A stretch of 64,000 nt of DNA from Synaphobranchus kaupii (Eukaryota; Chordata; Actinopteri; Anguilliformes; Synaphobranchidae), in the NCBI GenBank assembly GCA_029718625.1, contig CM056391.1:4116933-4180932 (forward strand), in the 5' to 3' direction. This document shows, piece after piece, positions 41,059 to 52,105 of the stretch. The notes beneath the pieces are model-generated. The model did no database searches, was not told the DNA's origin, and saw only the letters and a list, made by a program, of their open reading frames with translations. Made by a program: the position numbers and the translations under genes. Every line of letters starts with the position of its first letter. The stretch's first letter is position 1.

Positions 41059-42340
41059 CCTCGGCCGGTGTTGTTTCTCGCGGAGTTCTCCGTCACCCAC
41101 AGTCCGCACTTGAGTAGTTAAGAGCGCATCTGTGAATAAACCCGTCAGCGACTTGGCTTTTCCCCTCCTCCAGGGTCCTCGCGTCAGGGGCAGGTTAGAA
41201 CCAACCTTTTGCGACCCAACAGCGTCCCCTATGCGCTCCCTTGGGTGTAATCGAGGAATATGCAACTAAAAAATTATTACATAAATAAAAAAGTCATTTT
41301 AATGAGACCAGGTGTAAATGACGTAGGTTGGGCGGTTAGAGCAGGAGTCTAGATGCGGGATGCAATAACAAATATTATTCTAACAGATTGTAATAAATGA
41401 TTGAATCAATAATAATAATAATAATTATGGAATGTCCAAGGCTTGGACACATCTTGAGTAGGCTCACCTAAATTATTTATGAACAAGCATCTGGCTTGAG
41501 ACACTTGTAATTCGACAGCTGCAATTCATTTTAATGCATAAACCATCTTCTCCCATCATTAGCAAACATTGGTGAAAACTGAAATCACAATTTACAAGTT
41601 AAGTATCTCTCACCTACAGTTTCAATTCAACTTCATTGCAAATAGAGTAAGGTGACCTTATGTCACAACTTATAAATGAGGGACATTGTATTTTCCCTAC
41701 AGACAGAGTATAATTGAAAGACAGACATACACTATGAAATACATGAAAATTAATATTCATTTGCATTCATTTTGCTCCAGAAGTACAATTTCAATGCAGC
41801 CAAAAAATAGAAGTGGGAAACAGTAACAGAAACCAACATTCCAGGCAGTAGCAGCAGCTGGAGACAGTAAACAAACTGGACCCGCGATAACATCAGCATC
41901 CCTCACACTCAGAGCTTCCATATGCCATAAAGCCCACATAACACAGCCATAGGCATGGCATAACACCGGTCATAACCAGCCATGACAGCATACAACAGCT
42001 CATAACAATAACTGTAAAAGTGGCGTATATTTCAGTGTAATGACATTCTCAGAAGCTACAATACACCGTCTTGCCCATTTTTATGACAGGTGTGCAATGT
42101 AGGCTTTAGGATGTATAGTTCAAGACATGTGTTATCAATTCCTGCAGCATTATTTTCAGTTATAGATATATGATAAACCAAAAACATGACAAACAATTTT
42201 GGGCCAGTCAAATCGTGTGGGATGAGTTTTGGCTGTATCAGGTGCATTACTGAAACACCAAATGCTTTAATTTATTTATGGAAATGAGATTTTTAAGTGT
42301 GCAAAAAAAAAAAAAAGGTATTGTTCTTTTGATGGCCCAA
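41059..42340. other. ETNPPL 5' flank / ETNPPL-COL25A1 intergenic
   Basis: Includes the ETNPPL 5' UTR and promoter on the minus strand; no TATA box seen. ETNPPL and COL25A1 are in tandem on this strand, so the ETNPPL promoter lies just past the COL25A1 3' end. Confidence 0.5.
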
Positions 42341-44683
42341 GCACAGCTGTGAAGCAAACTCTTTATTCAAAATGAAACTGAACTGCCAACAGGAATCCAT
42401 GTTGCAAACCACATGAAAAGGCCTTAGTCGCCTTGAGGAAAAAAAATAAAATAAAAAAAGAATCATTGCAAACTGGCCATGCCCCAATTGTGTAAGAGAA
42501 TCGTGTGGTTCAGTTAATACCACATATCCAGACCTCACAATACAAGGAAAAAAAGAACTGGCACACACTGATAACTGTCCAAATCTGTCACTACTGAAAA
42601 ACAAGGCCCTTGGGCTAAATAACTGCACTATCAGCCACAACCGAAAACACTCTTCTCAGAGCCCTTTCTGTCTTTGACCCACTCTATGAGATATGAAAAT
42701 GATACAAAAATGTATTTTCATGAAAGAAAGGCAACTTAATCAAACACTTTTACATGACAACAGAAACTGGAGTTGGTCTTTTAAAAACTTCACAAAAATA
42801 AAAATGTAAATAAAGCACGAGAAGTTAGATTTATTTCATAATGCACAGAGGAAATTAATGATAAATATGTACAGGTGGAAATGATTATATCGATTGCCAC
42901 AAATCAGATTCAGTTAGGGGTTAGAAAAACATTCATTTTAATGATATGGCTCAAGGCAGAAAAGGTAGAGATATGTACGTGAATTTATTGTACATCATTT
43001 ACAACAAACCAACAATAAATCAATCAATTACAATAAATCCCCTCATAGCTTATTGAGGATCGGTTGTGAGAAGGGTTTATTGGTAAACAATATTGGTGTG
43101 AACGACAAACTTAAAATGTTTGTGGACAGACGCTGGTATTTAATCGACATTTGCCTTTAACTTTGATTGACAACTAACATCAAGTGTCACTGCTATGGAG
43201 CGCAGATCGCTCAATCTAACTCAATGTTGAATTTGTGAGGGAAAAAGACAAATTTAAGGCCAAATGTTGATTGAATACAGGCAAGACTGACGTGTTCTTA
43301 CATTAGCTCACCTCAATGCAAACGCTTACAACACCGTAGCACTGAAAATCTTCTATTTTGCATACAAAAAACATGGGAAAGAAGAGGAAAAATGACAGTA
43401 CATTGTAAAATTGAGAATAAGAATAACTCGTGACATTTATAATGCAGCAATCTAAAATGGTGCACATACTGGAAATACAGCATAGCTCAAAATGAATACG
43501 AGTTGCAGTTTTCCATGACAGTATGTAGTCATTCAAAATCAAGACAAATTAGCCCATAAAAGTAGCTACAGTGTAAATTGGAAAGTTACAATTGAAAACT
43601 GGCTATCTTTAGAGAGTAGGCCTGTAAGAAGACCTGTATATGGCACAATATATAGACTCAAGCTGACTCCTGCTAGATACACAATATGCATGTGCACATT
43701 TAATTTGAATGCACATCTCAGGCCAGTAGTAACAATTTCATATGAATGCACATGACACATCTCTGGTGTACATATATCAAATATACAGTATCATATATCA
43801 AATATATCATCAAAGCACCATTAAGTACATTGATTCAACCAGACACTAACTGCAGGTAAAAGCACGCAAACAAATTGACACACTATCCTTTTGTGTAGTC
43901 AATACATTCGTATACCTTGTTTTATGATGTATTATTAATCATAAGAATATATGAATATATATTTGTGGTCGTCAGGCACTCCTGCAGCTCAAATCAAATA
44001 TTGTAAATAAAAACCGGATGTAAAATATGATGTACTTTTTAAAAATACTTTAGCCAATGTGACACTGCCAAAACAACTTCGATACAACTTACTGTATATA
44101 CTCCAATGCAATACTGACCAATTAAGTGAATATTCAAATTTTACAACACTTAGCAATTTTACAACACTTATTCACAATGGATTCGGTCTTCCTACAAAAC
44201 CTGTCATAGTGTTGTGTCTTAATCTGACCATCGGACTGTTGAAATTGTAATGAACATATGAAAACAGTGTACTGAGAAATAGCGCTCTGGCATATTGACC
44301 TGTGATAACCTACAAGAGTGCAAAAACACAAAAAATGGCTGTATGAAACAAAACAAAAAATTACATGCAAGAAAAGTAAAATAAATGAATTACACAGCAT
44401 TTAAAAAATGTTACAAAGACAAAAATGCACATATTGTAACATGCTTCAAAAGAGCATGTTGGGTAGCTGCCGAGAAACCAAATCTTGGGTATTGGGAACA
44501 GTTTCAACCGAGCAGCAGTATTTCTGAGACCAAAGAAAATAAGAGTTTTATTTCCAAGGCAGTCAGTAAAAAAAGAAAACCCTATTGCCTGCATATAACA
44601 TTTTCAGTGTTATTCAGTTGTGGTTGGCCATAATGAACCCTTTAAGATTCTCATTCTTAAAGTGACCACCTAGTGAGCCTCAT

Positions 44684-44870
44684 TCACAAATTTGCTCTTA
44701 AGACTTTCTTTAAAATATTTTTATGAACATTCTGGCATTCACCAATGTTTTCGTAATTGGGATTTTCTACTTGGGTAGAACAGGAACTCAGAACGCAAAC
44801 ATCAGTTAATCCCGAAATGTTTGTAAAAACGTTTTAAAGAAAGTCTTAAGAACAAATTTGTTCGTAGAGT
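44684..44870. mobile_element. Palindromic MITE
   Basis: Long inverted arms: CACAAATTTGCTCTTAAGAC then TTTCTTTAAAA on the left, and their complement TTTTAAAGAAAGTCTTAAGA then ACAAATTTG on the right, about 110 bp apart. Confidence 0.75.
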
Positions 44871-44877
44871 GATTGGT

Positions 44878-45003
44878 GAATGTTCTTAGCTGAACATTCT
44901 AATGGTCACAATCAGTACTGGTAAATGAAAGCAATGGAGTTCTACAACACTGACTTAGAATTTTGAAAATTACATTCCAAAAAAACCTACTCTACAAAAA
45001 GGT
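44878..45003. mobile_element. piggyBac-like MITE, reverse, truncated
   Basis: Core GAACATTCTAATG...ATGGAGTTCT and end AAACCTACTCTAC; lacks the left inverted end. Confidence 0.6.
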
Positions 45004-45317
45004 GTCAATTCACTTGACACAGGGCTGGCCATCAGCCTTTGGCTCTATCAGAAGTGACTTCAGCAACATTGTTGCCAGGAGATACCATATTATTTTCTGC
45101 TAGCACTGGAATGTAATGTGTGCTGATATGTAGCCAGGCCTGGAAAACAGCTTTTCAAACCCGGTAGCTGGTGCAGCTACCAGGTGCTGTCAATCACCAC
45201 ATGTGAACCAATCAAAAGCCTTCACACTCAAAGGCCAACAACTTGATTTGATATCCAAATCCGTCTTTGAGCCAGCAGTACTGTTGGTTTTCATTCTTCC
45301 CCACTAAACGGTATGAT

Positions 45318-45672
45318 TTAGGGTGCGTTCCGCTGGTCCTCTTCAACTCGTAAAGTCAGTGTTTACCAGCAGATTGCATTCGAACAGCTGACAAAAGTTG
45401 TCAATACCAGCGGTAAATACGGGGGTGTTCCACGACACACGAGTTTACCAGCCGTGACGTGCTGTCAACACTTGGTGGACAACTGGCAAACAATGTTTGC
45501 AGCGGGTGATCTCATTGGTCCACAGCTTCTTGACATCTCGGTGGACAAACGTAGCCTATTGCTTACCAGTTGCTGATGACAACCCAAATGCAAAAGCCTA
45601 GTATACGACTTGGCCATGTGGTATTTTTCTGACTTTATGAGTTGACGAGGACAACCGAATGCAGCATTAGAC
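45318..45672. mobile_element. MITE with about 35-bp TIRs (GGTGCGTTC type), copy 1
   Basis: Left GTGCGTTCCGCTGGTCCTC then TTCAACTCGTAAAGTC; right GACTTTATGAGTTGACGAGG then ACAACCGAATGCAGC, inverted. Relative of 54461-54907. Confidence 0.7.
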
Positions 45673-46739
45673 TTAAGTTGGCACAACAGGTGACTGGAAT
45701 CGCTGTGGAATGTGGGGGCGGGGCAGGGTGGACACAATTCTCTCCATCAGAAATATTACCCTGTAAACCACCTCTGGATCAACCAGTGAACCAGGAACCA
45801 GGACTTCAACAAATGCACAGGACAGAAGTCCCAGCCTAACCACACAACCCATGTAACGCATACTGGTAAGAAACATCATTGGGCTGAAAATAAAATATAA
45901 CTTTTGATTTAAAGAGAAAAATGTTTCATTACATTTTGACAGAAAAAAAATATTTCTAGAAAATATTGTTGATACTTTGTGAATAATAATAAAAAAAATT
46001 TAAAAAACAAAACAAAAATGTCTTACATGAACTTTGGCACACACACATTTGCATGAGGAAATAAACCTTATAACAGGAAAAATCTATTACTGGTTATGTT
46101 AAACAATCATAGAAACAATGGAATTCAACAATGGAATTTTTATAAAAATAAAAACACAAAATGTTCTTAGTTTTCTCATGGTTATCGTTATGTTATTTAA
46201 TTGACATTAATGGTAGTTTTTGTCTTCTCCCCCAAAAAAAATCTCAATGCAAAAAAGAAAATGATTTTAAAAAATCCATCCGACTTATTTTACGATTTAC
46301 CTTTTACGGAAATGCCAGAATATTTTGTGAATCCAGGTAGTTATAGACAATACGGTTTTAGCAATTTTAAAATGTTTAATGCTTCGGCACAAATATATTC
46401 AGTCCACATCAGCATGTATATTTGCAGTACACAAAAAAATAGTTTATGTCTGGTTACCATCAAATTTCAAAACATAATGTACATGAAAGCAATGAGCAAT
46501 ATCGTATGGTGCACATAGCAAACATTCCATTCTTTACAAAAAAGACCTTCCCTCTTTGTCAGAGCATGACAGAAAAGTAAATGTTTCCAACAAAGTATTA
46601 CAAAAAAAATAATGAGGTGCCAAAGGCTGTTAATGTATGAATGAGGAGAAAAAGATCAAAGTCACAGTTCCATTGTCAGCTCTTCTTCATCGCTTTAGAG
46701 GTTCCATCTTCCTCTCTCCCAAATACCTTCTGAAACTGT

Positions 46740-47060
46740 TCCAAGAGCAAGCTCGTCTCGCCCCCCACCCCCGTCCACAACAACCAAAGGACCGTCCGAA
46801 AACCGTTTCCAAGAGCTCGACGCTCGTTCCGTCCTTCCGCCCTCCGTCCACGACAAACAAAAGTCGTTGGGGAGGGTCACGCTCGTAAAACGGACGTCCG
46901 TCTCTCCAGGTCTTCTCTGGGCGAGCGTGTCCAGCAAGCGGGACCCGCACAACTTCCTGCGTGAGCCACTGCGCTCGCGCCGTGGGCAGGAAACCAGGTC
47001 GCCGCCCGGCCATGTTCACGGCGGGACGTCCCGGAGCCGAAAGCTGTCGCGGGACCCCGC
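46740..47060. other. GC-rich block inside the COL25A1 3' region
   Basis: About 320 bp clearly richer in G and C (with many CpGs) than the AT-rich surroundings. Short open frames on both strands have no recognised similarity. Confidence 0.4.
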
Positions 47061-47774
47061 CGCGATAAAGAAACCAAACTACTCAACACCGCTTTCTGGG
47101 GATCAAGCCACCAGCCACGGCGTGACTCCCTTTGGAGATGATGGAAGAAAAAAGGATAACCAATCAATGCTCTGCTCTGCCCCTTTCTTTGTTTGCTCCT
47201 CCATTTTGTTGTGGTAATGTTGCAATGAACAGCAAGTTAGTGTTTGAGGAAGCCACATGTTTGAGCACAAAGAGATATTATAATCCATACACACATATTC
47301 CACAGTACCCATGCGTTTTTTTTCTTTTTTCCGCACTTAGCATTTTTTTAAAGAATGTACTTTTTAGTCATTTGAGTTGGCGTTGGATGGCAGGGATGGG
47401 TGATGAATGTGAGATGGTCGCAGATACCAACATCAATCGGCTCCTGTTACAGTGAGTCTGGTCCGGCCTGCATTGTGAACTCACTTTCCCACAAGTCTCT
47501 GCTTTAGTCATGATCTCCAAAGTGCTCCTTGACCTTTGTCCATGCAAGCAAGCTAGGCCACGGCACCATACCCTGTGAGAGCTCGGCTATCGGCCGAGAA
47601 ACTCTACTCCACGATGCTGATGTGAAATTTACACACTTTTGTTATGGGAGATGACTTAGTTACACAGCTTCGTGTACATCTACATTTTCATTTAAAAAAA
47701 CAAAACTATAAATACAAATACAAAATAAAATGAAGCATTATGTACAAACTCCATGCTTTGGGTTTTAAGAGTCA

Positions 47775-47777
47775 TCA
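47775..47777 (-). CDS. COL25A1: COL25A1 stop codon at the start of the last exon
   Basis: The acceptor TTGTTTTCTTGCAG (47791-47778) is followed at once by TGA. The previous exon ends on a codon boundary, so the last exon contributes only the stop and the 3' UTR. Confidence 0.8.
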   Translation of the reverse strand, partial: 

Positions 47778-47863
47778 CTGCAAGAAAACAAGAGAGCACA
47801 GGTGATGTGGGTTAGCTCAGGTGTTACTGAAGTTTAACAAGGGAAGTGATTACTGCAGTCAGG

Positions 47864-47905
<42 letters not shown>

Positions 47906-50900
47906 TGTGTGTGAGTCTGTGTGTGTGAGTCTGTGTGTGTGCGTGCGTGTGTCTATGTGTGTGCACGCGCGAGTGTGTGTGTGCACGTTTGTGTGAGTCT
48001 GTATGTGTATGTGAGTCTGTGGACAGCAATTATTTTGAAAGTGATTGAAAGTCTAAATAACCATAATAATAAGTCTGTAAACAGGTTATGCTGCGTATTC
48101 CTACAGTGACTTATATTGTGCATGGACTTTTCATAATGGGGTGAGCTACTCCTTTTGTCATCTTACCTTCTGCCAACATCCTGGCATCGGAAGCCCATCT
48201 GGACCCTGGTACAGTAAAGAACAGAGATGAATTTAGCCATTTCAAATCAACACATAAGAACCTTCCACAATCAAACTTGCAATGTTAAATACGACCTCAG
48301 CAAACACCCGTGTTATCCAGCTAAAACTCAGCCAGGCACCTCAGCATTTAGCAAGTCTCGTCTCTGTAAAGTGTCTCCGTTCATCAACCTTGTGCTGTTG
48401 TATTGTAGATCAAAAGATATTTCAGTGCTAGCTTCTGTGTAAAATATTCACTTGATACTTGTTCTTAAATATATGTGAATGTAAATAAAAATAGGCGAAT
48501 GACCAGATATTCAGAATTTCTTTAAGAATAAATCTGCACATAAACAGATGAAATGTGAACTTATATGAATTAAATATTAATTCATTTCTGCCTAATACTG
48601 CATCTGCAGTTTGTTTGTTTGTTGTCAAGGAAGACTAATATGAGCTACTCTCATGATAAAAAACAGCTGACAAATGTGCTTGAAATGCGCATATGCTCAA
48701 CACATTATCCCCTGAAGGAATTCAACTTACAATTTAGTCATTTAGCAGATGCTTTTAGTCAAAATAACTTTCAGTAATGAAACCAGCCAAGCAGAACTCG
48801 ACAGAAATGGTGCATTACATTACATTAATGTGCTGGTATTTTTCCCTACTCACCCAAAGGACCATTCTCTTTACATTTTTATTAATTTATTTATGAAATA
48901 AAATACCAGTTATTTGATGTGAATGTATGGTCATGCAGATTCAGTGGTTTTTTAATATGGTCATGCAGATTCAATGGTTTTTAACATGCAAACTGAAATG
49001 GACTCGAGCCAACATGCTGATGTCACAATCAGTACTGGTTATTGAAAGCGCTGGAGTTCTAGAACACGGACTTAGAATGTTGAAAAAAACATTCCAAAAA
49101 ACCTACTCTTCAAAGGGTTGAAAAGACTCTTCAGAATTTAATTGTTGAGACGTCGCTGACAAACATGGACACAAAATCAAAATGCACACAGAGCTTTTTA
49201 ATTGAAACAGATTGTGCTTAAGCTGTGTTGCTGTCCCATTCATGCAGCGTAAACGCAGAAAGGAAGAGAGAAGTTTGTGCGTAAAACTGGACTGGCGGGT
49301 GGTGTGTTTCATAAGAACATAAGAATTTTTGATGGTGCGAACAGGCCATTCAGTCCACCTGAGCTCCTCATTTTGCCTACAGTATACTAGTAAACCAGCA
49401 CACCCCAAGGGTCTGGAATTCTAGTCGGATTCTATGAGTCCAGGACATTTGTTTAAATGGAAAACTGGAAGCACGACATCTTTCTCTGTAGCCTAAATGT
49501 AGTGGCAGGAGTGCACGACAACAGTTGGGGAACTGCGCTTACAGATGAGGTTGCAGGTTCCATTCCCAGGAGGGGGCACAGCATCGAAACTGCTTCAGTA
49601 AATGCCTGTTTGTCTTGATAAAGGCATCTGCTAAATGTCTGAATGCAAATGTAGGACTTAAAATGTGAGACTTAAAATGTGGTTACATTTATTTGTTTTC
49701 CCTGTCCAAAGCCATTTGTACGTGTCCGTTTCATTTGTATATAAATATCCCTTAATACTTTTAAAAAATGCATGTTAAAGAGTGTGGGTCTGAAAATCCA
49801 TTTGGCACAGAGCCTACGACAGGCGAACGGATGAGTGATGTCATTGTTCTGTTCATGGTGTATATGCAGAAACTTCATTAAGTGCACAGAGCGGTGATGT
49901 CATTGCTTTTCTGACACGCTCACCAAATTCAATATGACAGGCCTGCAATTCAGTCAGGTGGCAAACCAGATCTAAATAAGTCCTCCAATGATAAATCCAC
50001 TGCTCGTTCACACTCAGGTTAAGCAACATGCTTTTACATTAGACTGGTCACCTTTACCTCAAATCATACAAAAGCCACATTTCTTCCCCCAAAATGTCAA
50101 ATCATCCCCCCCCCAAAAAATAATCTTGTAGAGCAACTGTGTGACAGTATCTGTAAAAAGCAGGATTTTTTTTTTTAAACAGAATTGAAAAATGGTCTCC
50201 AGTAATTGGTTCAGAAGTTTCTTCTTCAGTGGTATCACGACAGTGAGTTCTGCCCAATTGGTACAGGTTGAAAGAGAGGAGAGGATTATGGGATTTCATC
50301 CTGCACTGCAGGAGAGCAGTAACACAATGGGTGGATTCCAATCGCTTATTTTATCCGTCCTCTTCTCCTCTGTCCTCGCCTGACACAGAAATTGATTGAG
50401 ATTCGCCATCTTTAAGGACATTCCAAACCACTAAATGCTCCTCGGAGGAGCGAGGAGTGGGGAACGAGCTGGCTCCCGCAGGATGCTTCAATGAGGAAAC
50501 AGAAGTGTAGCCTTTTCAGAAGCCTTTTCTCAGAATGCGTGATGTGTATAAATTATCCACCACTCTCCACATTTGCCATGTCGCGGGTACACCCCGACAC
50601 AAATGCAATTTTACCGTCCCTTTCCATTTATTATAAAGCGCTAATCCATAATGACACTCATTCTCTATAACTAACAAAAGCCACGTTTATTCATGAAAAA
50701 AGAGGCTAAAAAGCATTATAGTTAAGCACGTGAGCATAATATGACACTGACACTGGATTGAGCAAGGACATTCCATTTGCCTAATGCATGTTGCCTCGAT
50801 TCCTCCGTCCTCGTATCTGGGCCTTGCATCCTTTCCTCGCGTCCTCCGTTGGGCGGAACCAAGGAGCAAGGAAACGACGCAAGGAGTGAAAATAAGCGAT

Positions 50901-52063
50901 TGGAATGAACCCCAGGGGTACAGAAAGGATAGAAATACAGGTGGAATTGAGGATTTAAGAGCCACTTTAGGATTGGCAGTTAGTCAGTGAAAGAGGTGTC
51001 ACCCAAGTATGGTCCCAGGGGGAAGGCAGTGGACATTGGTTTTGGTTCCAGCTGAGCCCTCAGTTGATTTGGTTTGATTAAGCCATTGACTGACCGTGGA
51101 GATCTGGACTTAATATCATCTAACAAGTGTTTGTCAGCGCTGTTTTGCTGATGTGTTCCTGTAGATGTGACTTCCTCTGGCAGTAGAATATGAGTAAGGT
51201 GTTTCTGTAAGGAGCGACAGTGTAGCATGCCCCAAACTGGGCATTTGGGACATCGCCATTGTACCCTTCAGCAAAGAGGTGAGTGCATGTAAAAAAAGAA
51301 GCTGGGCCAGTCACTCGCGAGAAGAGCGTTTAATAAATTACTGCGTAAATGCAAATCTAATTGTAAATTATATCCATTTGTTTGAGCCACTTAAAAACAT
51401 TTGCAATACAAACGGATTTCATCCACATGCAAGCTGTAAGCTGTGTGGTGCCAGTGCTAGCACACCGCAAGGTATTCTTGCATATCCAATCCCAGTTCCC
51501 TACCTTTCTCACATAATAAATAAAAATTATCAACTTAAATGTAAACGTCAGATCTAGTAATCAGGATTCAATAAAGAGCTAAATCAAACCAGTGTGCCCC
51601 TGGGGTCAGTGCTGGGAACCATAAACTTTGTCGGTAATTAGAAGGAAAATGGAAACAGGTTAGAGTAACAGCCAGGGTGAGTCAGGCCATAAAGTCAGGG
51701 TGAGTGGCCATAGTCTGGTACCTAATCAGGCTGCGATAAAATTTCTCCAAGAAGATTGGCAGATACATAAATTGGGTCAAACATTACAGGGAAGGGAATT
51801 AGTCACATTGTAAAAGTAGTAGTAAAAGTGTCATTATCAGTGAATATAGTTGAATCATTAACCTTTTCTGCCATATATATATATACAGATATGAGTGACA
51901 GTGATAAGAGACGTGCGATTCTTTATGTTGGTCAGAGGTGAGCGTGCAGGAGAAGATACAGTTGTACATTATGAAAGGGTCAGGGAAGTGAATTTCTTTT
52001 ATCAATCAGGAAATAATAGGCCTTAAATATCTCTACCAAATACAGAGGACTTGGGTCTGTCTT

Positions 52064-52105
<42 letters not shown>

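Larger units (their letters stand above)
42341..47777 (-). other. COL25A1: Probable COL25A1 3' UTR
   Basis: Begins with the stop codon TGA at 47777-47775, directly after the acceptor TTGTTTTCTTGCAG. An AATAAA on the minus strand at 42367-42362 is one plausible end, but several other hexamers exist (for example near 42276 and 43074), so the left limit is a guess. It contains MITEs at 44684 and 45318 and a GC-rich block at 46740-47060. Confidence 0.4.

Noticed and set aside
46687..47217. Open frames on both strands in the GC-rich block
   Set aside because: Overlapping frames of similar length on both strands, as expected from GC composition; no domain.
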